From the NCBI RefSeq assembly GCF_000802305.1, contig NZ_JTDK01000002.1, positions 186,001 to 250,000 on the forward strand: a stretch of DNA of 64,000 nucleotides, given 5' to 3'. A program made the position numbers and the translations under genes. Source of the DNA: Microbacterium mangrovi (GTDB lineage Bacteria; Actinomycetota; Actinomycetes; Actinomycetales; Microbacteriaceae). Below the pieces are notes generated by a model that saw nothing but the letters and a program-made list of their open reading frames with translations, was not told the DNA's origin and did not search any database. Positions 50,112 to 57,410 of this stretch are shown here, one piece after another (the first letter of the stretch is position 1; each line of letters opens with the position of its first letter).

Positions 50112-51179
50112 GTGACCTCCCTCCACGACACCGCTGTGCGCGGCTTCGCATCCGACAACTACTCCGGCGTGCACCCCGAGGTGCTCGCCGCGATCGCGGC
50201 GGCCAACGGCGGCCACCAGGTCGCGTACGGGGAGGATGCCTACACCGAGCGCCTGCAGCAGGTGTTCGCGGCGCACTTCGGCGATCCCGTCGAGGCGTTC
50301 CCGGTGTTCAACGGGACCGGCGCGAACGTCACCGCGATCCAGTCCCTGCTGCCCCGCTGGGGTGCGGTGGTCGCGGCCAAGACCGCGCACATCAACACCG
50401 ACGAGGGCGGCGCACCGGAGCGGGTCGCGGGCATCAAGATCCTGCAGGTCGAGACCCCCGACGGAAAGCTCACCCCCGAGCTCATCGACCGCGAGGCGTG
50501 GGGCTGGGGCGACGAGCACCGCGCCCAGCCGCTGGCCGTCTCGATCACCCAGTCCACCGAGCTCGGCACCCTGTACACGCCGGCCGAACTGCGCGCGATC
50601 GCCGACCACGCCCATTCGCTCGGCATGCGGGTGCACCTCGACGGCGCCCGGCTCTCCAACGCCGCTGCCGCCCTCGACGTGCCGCTGCGCGCCTTCACGC
50701 GGGATGCCGGCATCGACATCCTCTCGGTCGGCGGCACGAAGAACGGCGCCCTCGGCGCCGAGGCGATCGTGGTGCTGGACCCCGCGGCATCCCACGGCCT
50801 GAAGTTCCTGCGCAAGCTCAACATGCAGCTGGCCTCGAAGATGCGGTTCGTGTCCGCTCAGCTGATCGCGCTGTACGAGGGCGACCTGTGGCTGCGCAAC
50901 GCGTCGCACGCGAACGCGATGGCGCACCGCCTGCGCACCGGCATCGAGGCGGGACTCGCCGACGGCACCGTCCGCGGCGTCGGCTTCTCGCAGAAGACCG
51001 AGGTCAACGGCATCTTCGCAACCCTGCCCGACGGCGTCGCCGACCGCCTCCGCTCCAGCTTCCGGTTCTACGACTGGGATGCCGCCCGCAACGAGGTGCG
51101 CTGGATGTGCTCGTTCGACACGTCCGAGGACGACATCGACGCGTTCCTGGCCGCGATCGCCCGCGAGACCACCCGCTGA
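50112..51179 (+). CDS. Low-specificity L-threonine aldolase family, PLP-dependent
   Basis: The 355-residue protein is a fold-type I PLP enzyme. FASDNYSGVHPEV at the start, VHLDGARLSNAA with the PLP-contacting Asp, and SVGGTKNGALGAEA with the Schiff-base Lys match threonine aldolases. VFNGTGANVTAIQ binds the phosphate. It would split threonine or another beta-hydroxy amino acid to glycine and an aldehyde. It lies just downstream of DUF6421-SDR and ends before a strong hairpin. Confidence 0.93.
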   Translation: MTSLHDTAVRGFASDNYSGVHPEVLAAIAAANGGHQVAYGEDAYTERLQQVFAAHFGDPVEAFPVFNGTGANVTAIQSLLPRWGAVVAAKTAHINTDEGGAPERVAGIKILQVETPDGKLTPELIDREAWGWGDEHRAQPLAVSITQSTELGTLYTPAELRAIADHAHSLGMRVHLDGARLSNAAAALDVPLRAFTRDAGIDILSVGGTKNGALGAEAIVVLDPAASHGLKFLRKLNMQLASKMRFVSAQLIALYEGDLWLRNASHANAMAHRLRTGIEAGLADGTVRGVGFSQKTEVNGIFATLPDGVADRLRSSFRFYDWDAARNEVRWMCSFDTSEDDIDAFLAAIARETTR

Positions 51180-51195
51180 CCACAAGCTCCCCCAT

Positions 51196-51243
51196 CGAAA
51201 CAGGGCCGCGCCGACGAGACCGAGTCGCCGCGGCCCTGTTTCG
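51196..51243 (+). terminator. Terminator after the threonine aldolase gene
   Basis: CGAAACAGGGCCGCG and CGCGGCCCTGTTTCG form a perfect 15-bp stem with an 18-base loop. It starts 17 bases after the stop. The plus-strand tail is TCGCCG, not U-rich. Confidence 0.75.
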
Positions 51244-51313
51244 TCGCCGAAGCCATGTTTCGCCGGCCACCGAGACGAGCAGGATCCGAGAAGCATCCGG
51301 ATCCGCGCGTTCC

Positions 51314-51340
51314 TAGAGTCGGAACAACACCGACGAAAGG
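51314..51340 (+). promoter_or_regulatory. -10 box and ribosome-binding site of the DUF1801-like gene
   Basis: TAGAGT (51314-51319) is a plausible -10, and AAAGGA (51335-51340) lies nine bases before ATG 51350. Confidence 0.5.
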
Positions 51341-51349
51341 AACGGCGAA

Positions 51350-51778
51350 ATGGCTGAGAGCGGACTGTCCCTGCAGGAGCGCGAAGCGGTCAAGCAGCGC
51401 GCAAAGGAACTGCGGGCCCAGGAGAAGGCGGGCAAGGACCGCGAGGCGGGAACCCTCGCCGTGCGCGAGGCGATCGAAAAGCTGGAAGGTTCCGACCGCG
51501 AGACCGGCGAGGGCCTCTATCGGGTGGTGACGACCGTCGCCCCGCAGCTGATGCCCAAGACGTACTACGGGATGCCGGCCTTCGCGAACGACGCCGGCAA
51601 GGTCGTCGTGTTCCTGCGGCCGGCCGTGAAGTTCGGCGAGCGGTACGCGACGATCGGCTTCGAGGACCGCGCCGCGCTGGATGACGGCGAGCTGTGGCCG
51701 GTCGCCTACGCGGTGCCGCAGTGGACGTCGGCCGTCGAGGCGCGGTTCACCGACATCATCCGCACCGCTGCATCCTGA
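51350..51778 (+). CDS. DUF1801/YdhG-like protein
   Basis: The 142-residue protein has a charged N-terminal helix (REAVKQRAKELRAQEKAGKD). A DUF1801-like core follows: VVTTVAPQLMPKTYYGMPAF, VVVFLRPAVKFGERYATIGF. The YGMPAF and fluorescent-like aromatic strand are the family's signature. The family includes iron-chaperone-like frataxin folds and unknowns. It is a single gene; the function is unknown here. Confidence 0.85.
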   Translation: MAESGLSLQEREAVKQRAKELRAQEKAGKDREAGTLAVREAIEKLEGSDRETGEGLYRVVTTVAPQLMPKTYYGMPAFANDAGKVVVFLRPAVKFGERYATIGFEDRAALDDGELWPVAYAVPQWTSAVEARFTDIIRTAAS

Positions 51779-51793
51779 CGCGGATTCCGTCGG

Positions 51794-53038
51794 CTACGGG
51801 TCCAGGCGCTCCGGCCGGAACCCGTAGCCGACGAGCCGTGCCACGAGCGGCTTCACCCGCGGCAGCACCGCCCGCAGGAACAACCGCTGACGGCGCGTCG
51901 GCGGGTTCGCGATGAGGTCGGACAGCGCCCCCGACGCGATGCGCGCGTGCACGGCCCGCTGCACGGCCTGCATCGCGCCGGTCGGCCGATCGCGTCGCCG
52001 TTGAACCGCCGCGCACGCGACATCCACCGCCCCGGCATCCACCACTCCGGCACCAACCGGGCCGGGCTCGGTCCGCCGCAGCGCGGGCGCCAGCAGCCGG
52101 GCGGCGGCCACGGCATCCTGCACCGCATAGTTGATCCCGACACCGAACACCGGCGACATCGCGTGGGCGGCATCCCCGATGCACAGGAGTCCCGGCGTCC
52201 ACCACCGCGGCAGCCGATCGATCTGCACCGACAGCAGCTTGACGTCGTCGAGGCTCGCGATGTCGCCCACCACGTCAGCACACCGCGGCACCGCCCGCGC
52301 GATGCGCTGACGGAACGCCTCGATCCCGCCCGCCCGCACCGCGTCGAACGACCCCTTGGGGATGAGCAGCCCGCACTGCAGATAGCCTGGCCGCGGAATG
52401 GTCACGACGAGTCCCTCGGCGCCGATCCAGCCGAGCGTGTCGGGCATCGGGGCCGCAGGCCGCGGCATCCGGAACCAGGCGACGTCCGTCGGCACGCCGC
52501 GGGCCCGTGGGACGAGCCCGGCGGCTTCGCGCACCGTCGAGGCGCGGCCGTCGCACGCGACGACCAGGTCGGCCTCGACCACGGCGCCGTCGGTCAGCCG
52601 CACCCCGGTCACCCGGCCGTCACGGCGCACGACATCGGCCACTTCGGCCCCCATCTCGAGGCGGAACGCGGGCAGGGTGGATGCCTCGGCCGCCAGCAGC
52701 TCCAGCAGATCCCACTGCGGCATGAGCGTCACCAGGCGGTTCGGCGCGGGCAGCGTCGAGAAGTCGATGGCGTGGATCCGGATGCCGTTCACGACGACGT
52801 CCAGCCGCTGCAGCGGCACGTGGTCGATCGCCTCGAAGCGGGCCCGGAGTCCGAGCGCGTCGATGAGGTTCAGCGTCGACGGGTGCACGGTGTCGCCGCG
52901 GAAGTCGCGGAAGAAGTCCTCGTGCTTCTCGAGGACGGTGACCTCGATCCCGCTGCGGGCCAGCAGCAGTCCGAGCATGAGCCCGGCGGGCCCGCCGCCT
53001 GCGATGCAGACGGTGGTGCGCCGCACGGAGCCGGACAC
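51794..53038 (-). CDS. FAD-dependent monooxygenase (PHBH fold)
   Basis: The 414-residue protein has the FAD motif IAGGGPAGLMLGLLLARSGI, the DG motif VVACDGRAS, and the second FAD motif CIGDAAHAMSPVFGVGINYA. It matches aromatic or polyketide hydroxylases using NAD(P)H and oxygen. The GTG start at 53038 follows directly on the Nudix-like stop (TAG then GTG), so the two genes are translationally linked. The substrate is unknown. Confidence 0.93.
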   Translation of the reverse strand: MSGSVRRTTVCIAGGGPAGLMLGLLLARSGIEVTVLEKHEDFFRDFRGDTVHPSTLNLIDALGLRARFEAIDHVPLQRLDVVVNGIRIHAIDFSTLPAPNRLVTLMPQWDLLELLAAEASTLPAFRLEMGAEVADVVRRDGRVTGVRLTDGAVVEADLVVACDGRASTVREAAGLVPRARGVPTDVAWFRMPRPAAPMPDTLGWIGAEGLVVTIPRPGYLQCGLLIPKGSFDAVRAGGIEAFRQRIARAVPRCADVVGDIASLDDVKLLSVQIDRLPRWWTPGLLCIGDAAHAMSPVFGVGINYAVQDAVAAARLLAPALRRTEPGPVGAGVVDAGAVDVACAAVQRRRDRPTGAMQAVQRAVHARIASGALSDLIANPPTRRQRLFLRAVLPRVKPLVARLVGYGFRPERLDP

Positions 53039-53626
53039 CTACCGCAGCGCCCCCACGCTGGCCAGGGCCATGCGCACGAGGGTGCCGCGGCCGCCCTCCA
53101 TCTCGGCGGCGACCGTGTCGGATGCCGCCTCCTGCGGAGTCATCCAGGTGACCTCGAGGGCGTCCTGGCGCGGTTCGCAGGTGCCGGTGACCGGCACCAC
53201 GAACGCCATCGACACCGCGTGCTGGCGGTCGTCGTGGAAGGCGCCGAGCCCCGGCATCGGGAAGTACTCGGCGACGGTGAACGGGTTCGGCTGCGGCGGC
53301 AGCAGCGGGAACGCCATCGGCCCGAGGTCGTTCTCCAGGTGCCGGAACAGCGCGTCGCGCAGCGGCTCCCCGTAGCGCACCCGGCCGGACACGATGGTGC
53401 GCGTGATCTCGCCGAGGACGGTGGCGCGCAGCAGCATCCCCACCTCGGTGACGACCCCCATGCCGTCCACCCGCACCGGCACGGCTTCGACGTACAGCAT
53501 CGGCAGACGCCGCCGGGCCTCGGCGAGCTCGATGTCGCTCAGCCATCCCGGGTTCGACATGTTTCCCGGCGGCGGGCCGAAGGGCTCGTCGCCGGCGGGC
53601 TCGGGATCGGGGGTGCGGACCGGCAT
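53039..53626 (-). CDS. Nudix-like (DUF4916) protein with degenerate Nudix box
   Basis: The 195-residue protein resembles the actinobacterial DUF4916/Nudix group, with RRLPMLYVEAVPVRVDGMGV and VGMLLRATVLGEI. Its box reads GEPLRDALFRHLENDLG, where the usual REUxEE is RHLEND, so the metal-binding glutamates are changed. It may lack hydrolase activity or use an altered site. ATG 53626 has GGGGGG just before it; ATG 53635 is an alternative. It is joined to the monooxygenase gene without a gap. Confidence 0.78.
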   Translation of the reverse strand: MPVRTPDPEPAGDEPFGPPPGNMSNPGWLSDIELAEARRRLPMLYVEAVPVRVDGMGVVTEVGMLLRATVLGEITRTIVSGRVRYGEPLRDALFRHLENDLGPMAFPLLPPQPNPFTVAEYFPMPGLGAFHDDRQHAVSMAFVVPVTGTCEPRQDALEVTWMTPQEAASDTVAAEMEGGRGTLVRMALASVGALR

Positions 53627-53685
53627 GCCCCCCATTCTGCCCCCGCGGCCGGTTTGCGCCCAGGACCCGCGGCGTTCGAAGTCGA

Positions 53686-53702
53686 TTTGCGCTGAGCGCA
53701 AA
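53686..53702. promoter_or_regulatory. Palindrome upstream of the IclR gene, candidate operator
   Basis: TTTGCGC-TGA-GCGCAAA is a perfect palindrome. A further half-site TTTGCGC lies at 53653-53659, and an imperfect inverted pair GTTCCGC-N5-GCGAAAC lies around 53708-53726. TACTCT (53733-53738) is a likely -10, seven bases before ATG 53746. Confidence 0.55.
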
Positions 53703-53745
53703 CTTCCTGTTCCGCATGCCGCGAAACGGGCATACTCTGCCGCAC

Positions 53746-54510
53746 ATGACCCCCTCCGCCGTCGCAACGAAGCGCATCGCCGAGCCGCCCACCGGAAGCT
53801 TCGACCGCGTCACCCACGTGCTGCTGGCGATGGCCCACATGGATGCCCCGCGCGTCACCGAGATCAGCGCGTTCACGGGCCTGCCGGCGAGCGCCGTCTA
53901 CCGCTGCATCGCCTCGCTGGTGGATGCCGGACTCGTCGAAGAGGGTCCCAGTCACGGCCGGTACCACGCCGGCGCGGTGTCGATCTCGCTCGCCGAACGG
54001 TATCGCCGCAGCGTCCTCAGCACCGGGCACACCTCGCGCACGCTCGCCGAGCTGGCCTCCCACACCCAGGAGTTCGCCGCGCTGCTGATGCGCTCCGGCG
54101 ACACCGTGGTGTGCGTGGACACCGCCGACGGGTCGCGGGTGCTGCGCTGCTCGTTCACCGTCGGCGAGGTGGTGCCGATGATCGCCGGGGCCAGCGCCAA
54201 GGCGGTGCTCGCGCACCTGCCCGCGGAGGAGGTCGCCGAGATCCTGGATCGCAACGGCGTGACCCCGGCCGAGGCCGAGCGGCTCGGCGCCAGCCTCGCC
54301 GGCATCCGCGAACGCGGATTCGCGGTGAGCGCGGACGAGGTCGACGAAGGCGTGTGGGGCGTGTCCGCTCCCGTGTTCAGCCACGGCGTCGTCGTCGGAT
54401 CGGTGAGCACGATGGCTCCCGTGCTGCGGGCCGGCCAGCTCACCACGCGCGCGGTGCGCGCCACCGTCATGGCCGCGCAGGCCCTCACCCGGCTCGAACT
54501 GAGCCTGTGA
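53746..54510 (+). CDS. IclR-family transcriptional regulator
   Basis: The 254-residue protein has an N-terminal winged helix (VTEISAFTGLPASAVYRCIA, SLVDAGLVEEGP). The IclR effector domain follows, with AAL and CVDT strands and the ligand-region IRERGFAVSADEVDEGVWGV. ATG 53746 is seven bases after a -10-like TACTCT, so the mRNA may be leaderless. The longer frame from 53716 is less likely. It is 22 bases upstream of the lyase gene and probably controls it. Confidence 0.95.
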   Translation: MTPSAVATKRIAEPPTGSFDRVTHVLLAMAHMDAPRVTEISAFTGLPASAVYRCIASLVDAGLVEEGPSHGRYHAGAVSISLAERYRRSVLSTGHTSRTLAELASHTQEFAALLMRSGDTVVCVDTADGSRVLRCSFTVGEVVPMIAGASAKAVLAHLPAEEVAEILDRNGVTPAEAERLGASLAGIRERGFAVSADEVDEGVWGVSAPVFSHGVVVGSVSTMAPVLRAGQLTTRAVRATVMAAQALTRLELSL

Positions 54511-54532
54511 CCGGATCCCCGAAGGTTTCGAC

Positions 54533-55948
54533 ATGACCGCTCTCGATGGAACGAACCTCACGATCGACGAGGCGCTGCGCCTGGGCGCGCAGGAGCATCC
54601 GGCGATCGAGGTCGACGCCCGCGCCCGCGACCGGGTGGCGGCGTCCCACGCGCTGGCCACCGAGCTCGCCGGGCGACGCGCCGTCTACGGACGCACCACC
54701 GGCGTCGGCGCCAACCGCGACACGAGCGTCGCGCAGGACGTCGCCACCGACCTGCGGCTGCTGCACAGCCACGCCACCGGCTCCGGAGAGCTCCTGGACG
54801 ACCGCACCGTACGCACGGCGCTGATCATCCGGCTGAATCAGCTGCTGCGCGGCGGCTCCGGCATCCACCCCGACGTGATCGCCGCGCTGCACGCGGCGAT
54901 CGCCGAGAATCGGATGCCGCGGGTGCACGCGACCGGCGCGATCGGCACCGGAGACCTCAGCGCCCTGGCCGAGATCGCGCTGGCGCTGCTCGGCGACGAA
55001 TCGCACGGGTCGCCGGCGTGGGACATCCATCCTGGCGATGCGCTGCCGTTCCTGTCGTCCAACGCGATGACCCTCGCGATGGCGTGCATCCAGATCGAGC
55101 GCCTGCGCCGGTGGCAGCGCTCGCAGGCGTCGGTCGCGGCCCTGTCGTTCCTCGCTGTGCGCGCCTCCCGCGAGTGCCTGCAGCCGGAGGTGCAGGCCGC
55201 GCGTGGTCAGGCCGGTCAGGAGGATGCCGCCGGAGCCGTGCGGGCCCTCCTCGCCGACGTCCCGGTGACGCCGCTCCGCGTGCAGGACTCCTACGGGTTC
55301 CGCGCGTACCCGCAGGTCGCCGGAGCCCTCGCGGCGGCCGGCGACGCCCTGGAGCGCGTCGTCGGCGCCGAGTTGGTCGCCGCCGCAGAGAACCCCCTCA
55401 TCGACGCCGCGTCCGGGGATGCCTTCCACAACGGCAACTTCCACGGGCTGCCGGTCGCGCTGGCGACCGACCACGCCGGGCTCGCGCTCGCCTCGACCGG
55501 GCAGCTCTCGGTGGCGCGGCTGACCGAGCTCTCCAACCCCGAGATGACCGGTCTCGGCTCGTTCCTCGGCACCGGCGCCCCCGGCGCGAGCGGCGTCATG
55601 CTGCTCGAGTACAACCAGGCCGCCGCGCAGGCCGAGCTGCGCCACAGCGCCCAGCCCGCCTCCCTCGGATCCGTCGTGATCTCGCGCGGCGTGGAGAACC
55701 ACTCGAGCTTCTCCACCCAGGCCGTCGGCAACCTGCGCCGGGGTCTGGATGCCGCCTTCGACGTGCTCGCCTGCGAACTGCTCGCGGCGCTGCGCGCCGT
55801 CGAGCTGCACGGCGACCGTCTCGACCCGCAGCGACCCCTCGGCGCGTTCGTCGCCGCCCTGGTCCCCCTCCTCGGCCACGACCACGCCGACCGTTCCCTG
55901 TCCGAGGACCTCGCCGCCGCGCGCGGATACCTCGACTCCCCCGCCTGA
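54533..55948 (+). CDS. Aromatic amino acid lyase (histidine ammonia-lyase superfamily)
   Basis: The 471-residue protein belongs to the HAL/PAL family. The catalytic Tyr is in VYGRTTGVGANRD, and QDSYGFRAYPQV, ENPLIDA and FHNGNFHG match the active-site segments. The triad that normally cyclises to the MIO cofactor is Ala-Ser-Gly in GASGDL; here the sequence is AIGTGDLSAL, giving Gly-Thr-Gly. The protein is shorter than HutH (about 510). It probably deaminates an unusual amino acid, or has lost classical MIO chemistry. It is followed by an MFS gene and regulated by IclR. Confidence 0.9.
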   Translation: MTALDGTNLTIDEALRLGAQEHPAIEVDARARDRVAASHALATELAGRRAVYGRTTGVGANRDTSVAQDVATDLRLLHSHATGSGELLDDRTVRTALIIRLNQLLRGGSGIHPDVIAALHAAIAENRMPRVHATGAIGTGDLSALAEIALALLGDESHGSPAWDIHPGDALPFLSSNAMTLAMACIQIERLRRWQRSQASVAALSFLAVRASRECLQPEVQAARGQAGQEDAAGAVRALLADVPVTPLRVQDSYGFRAYPQVAGALAAAGDALERVVGAELVAAAENPLIDAASGDAFHNGNFHGLPVALATDHAGLALASTGQLSVARLTELSNPEMTGLGSFLGTGAPGASGVMLLEYNQAAAQAELRHSAQPASLGSVVISRGVENHSSFSTQAVGNLRRGLDAAFDVLACELLAALRAVELHGDRLDPQRPLGAFVAALVPLLGHDHADRSLSEDLAAARGYLDSPA

Positions 55949-56031
55949 CCCCCGGCCAGGCATCCGTCCCTCCCTCCCACCCGACCCACCGGCTTCCCGG
56001 CCCGAACCTTCCGACGACGCAAAGGATCGAC

Positions 56032-57360
56032 ATGAACATCGCCACCACCGACGAGGCCCAGGAGCCCGTCCCCGAAGGAATGGTCGCCCTCGACCAGATC
56101 CCCTTCGGGCGCTTCCACTTCAAGGTCACCGTGATGACCTTTGGGGCGAACTTCTCCGACGGCTACGCGCTCGGCATCATCGGCAGCGCCCTGCCGATGA
56201 TCACCACGCAGTGGGGCCTGAACGGCTTCTGGCAGGGGATGCTGGCGAGCTCCGCCCTCATCGGCCTGTTCTTCGGCTCGCTGATCCTCGGCCGGGTGAG
56301 CGACCGCATCGGCCGGCAGCGCGTCTACGTGCTCAACTTCGTGCTGATCGCGGCGGCATCCCTCGCCCAGTTCTGGGCGCCCAACGTCGAGATCCTGTTC
56401 GTGCTGCGCCTGCTCATCGGCTTCGGGCTCGGCGCCGACTACGCGGTCGGCCCGACGCTGCTGAGCGAGTTCGCGCCGCGCAAGTCCCGCGGCCTCATGC
56501 TGGCGTCGCTGACCGTGCTGTGGACGGTCGGCTACGTGATCGCCAACATCATCGGCGCATACGTGAACGTCGGACCGGACACCTGGCGGTGGCTGCTGGC
56601 ATCCGGCTTCATCCCGGCCCTGTTCGTGCTGATCGTGCGCATCGGATCGCCCGAGTCGCCGGGCTGGCTCATCAGCAAGGGGCGCGGCGAGGAGGCCAAG
56701 CACATCGCCGCGAAGTACCTGAACACCGGCAACGTCTACATCCCCGCCGCCCACCTGGAGGAGAAGAGCAGCTACGCCGAGCTGTTCAGCCCCGAGCTGC
56801 GCAAGAGCACGTGGTTCGGCATCCTCTTCTACAGCTTCCAAGTGCTGCCGTACTTCGCGATCTACACGTTCGTGTACACGATCCTCGAGGCGATGAAGGT
56901 GCACGACGCGAACCTGCAGAACCTGGTGATCAACCTGTTCCTGCTCGCCGGTGGCATCGCCGGTCTGTGGGCGATCCAGAAGTTCCCGCGCCGCGGCTTC
57001 ACGTTCTGGACGTTCGTGATCATGGCGGTGATGCTGGTGCTGCTCGGCATCCTCTCCGGCGCATCGGCGTGGCTGATGCTGATCCCGTTCGTCATCTACT
57101 CGTTCGTGATGTCGGGCGCCTCGAACATCACCCAGGTGTACCCGCCGGAGCTGTTCCCGACCCACCTGCGCGGCAGCGGCGTCGGCCTCCTGAACGCCAC
57201 CAGCCGCATCGCCTCGGCGATCGGCACGTTCTTCCTGCCGATCAGCCTGGAGAAGTGGGGCGTGTCGGTATCGATGTACTGGCTCGCCGGCGTCCTCGCC
57301 CTCGGCGCCCTGGTGACGTGGGCCTGGGCCCCTGCCACAGAGTCCAAGAAGCTGGTCTGA
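56032..57360 (+). CDS. MFS transporter (sugar/aromatic-acid porter type)
   Basis: The 442-residue protein has twelve membrane helices. The signature GRVSDRIGRQRVYVLNFVLI lies between helices 2 and 3, and a PESPGWLISKGR motif follows helix 6. Helix 4 contains RLLIGFGLGADYAVGPTLLS. These match the sugar-porter/aromatic-acid symporter branch. AAAGGA precedes ATG 56032. It lies 83 bases after the lyase gene, so it probably moves the lyase substrate or product. Confidence 0.95.
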   Translation: MNIATTDEAQEPVPEGMVALDQIPFGRFHFKVTVMTFGANFSDGYALGIIGSALPMITTQWGLNGFWQGMLASSALIGLFFGSLILGRVSDRIGRQRVYVLNFVLIAAASLAQFWAPNVEILFVLRLLIGFGLGADYAVGPTLLSEFAPRKSRGLMLASLTVLWTVGYVIANIIGAYVNVGPDTWRWLLASGFIPALFVLIVRIGSPESPGWLISKGRGEEAKHIAAKYLNTGNVYIPAAHLEEKSSYAELFSPELRKSTWFGILFYSFQVLPYFAIYTFVYTILEAMKVHDANLQNLVINLFLLAGGIAGLWAIQKFPRRGFTFWTFVIMAVMLVLLGILSGASAWLMLIPFVIYSFVMSGASNITQVYPPELFPTHLRGSGVGLLNATSRIASAIGTFFLPISLEKWGVSVSMYWLAGVLALGALVTWAWAPATESKKLV

Positions 57361-57371
57361 GCCGGGTCCCC

Positions 57372-57410
57372 GCGTCCCCCGTGCCGCCGGTCAGGCGGCG
57401 CGGGGGACGC
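57372..57410. terminator. Strong hairpin between convergent MFS and ABC genes
   Basis: GCGTCCCCCGTGCCGCC pairs with GGCGGCGCGGGGGACGC, 17 bp with one T-G wobble, around the loop GGTCA. The loop contains the stop codon of the minus-strand ATPase gene. It has no U tract on either side. Confidence 0.6.
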
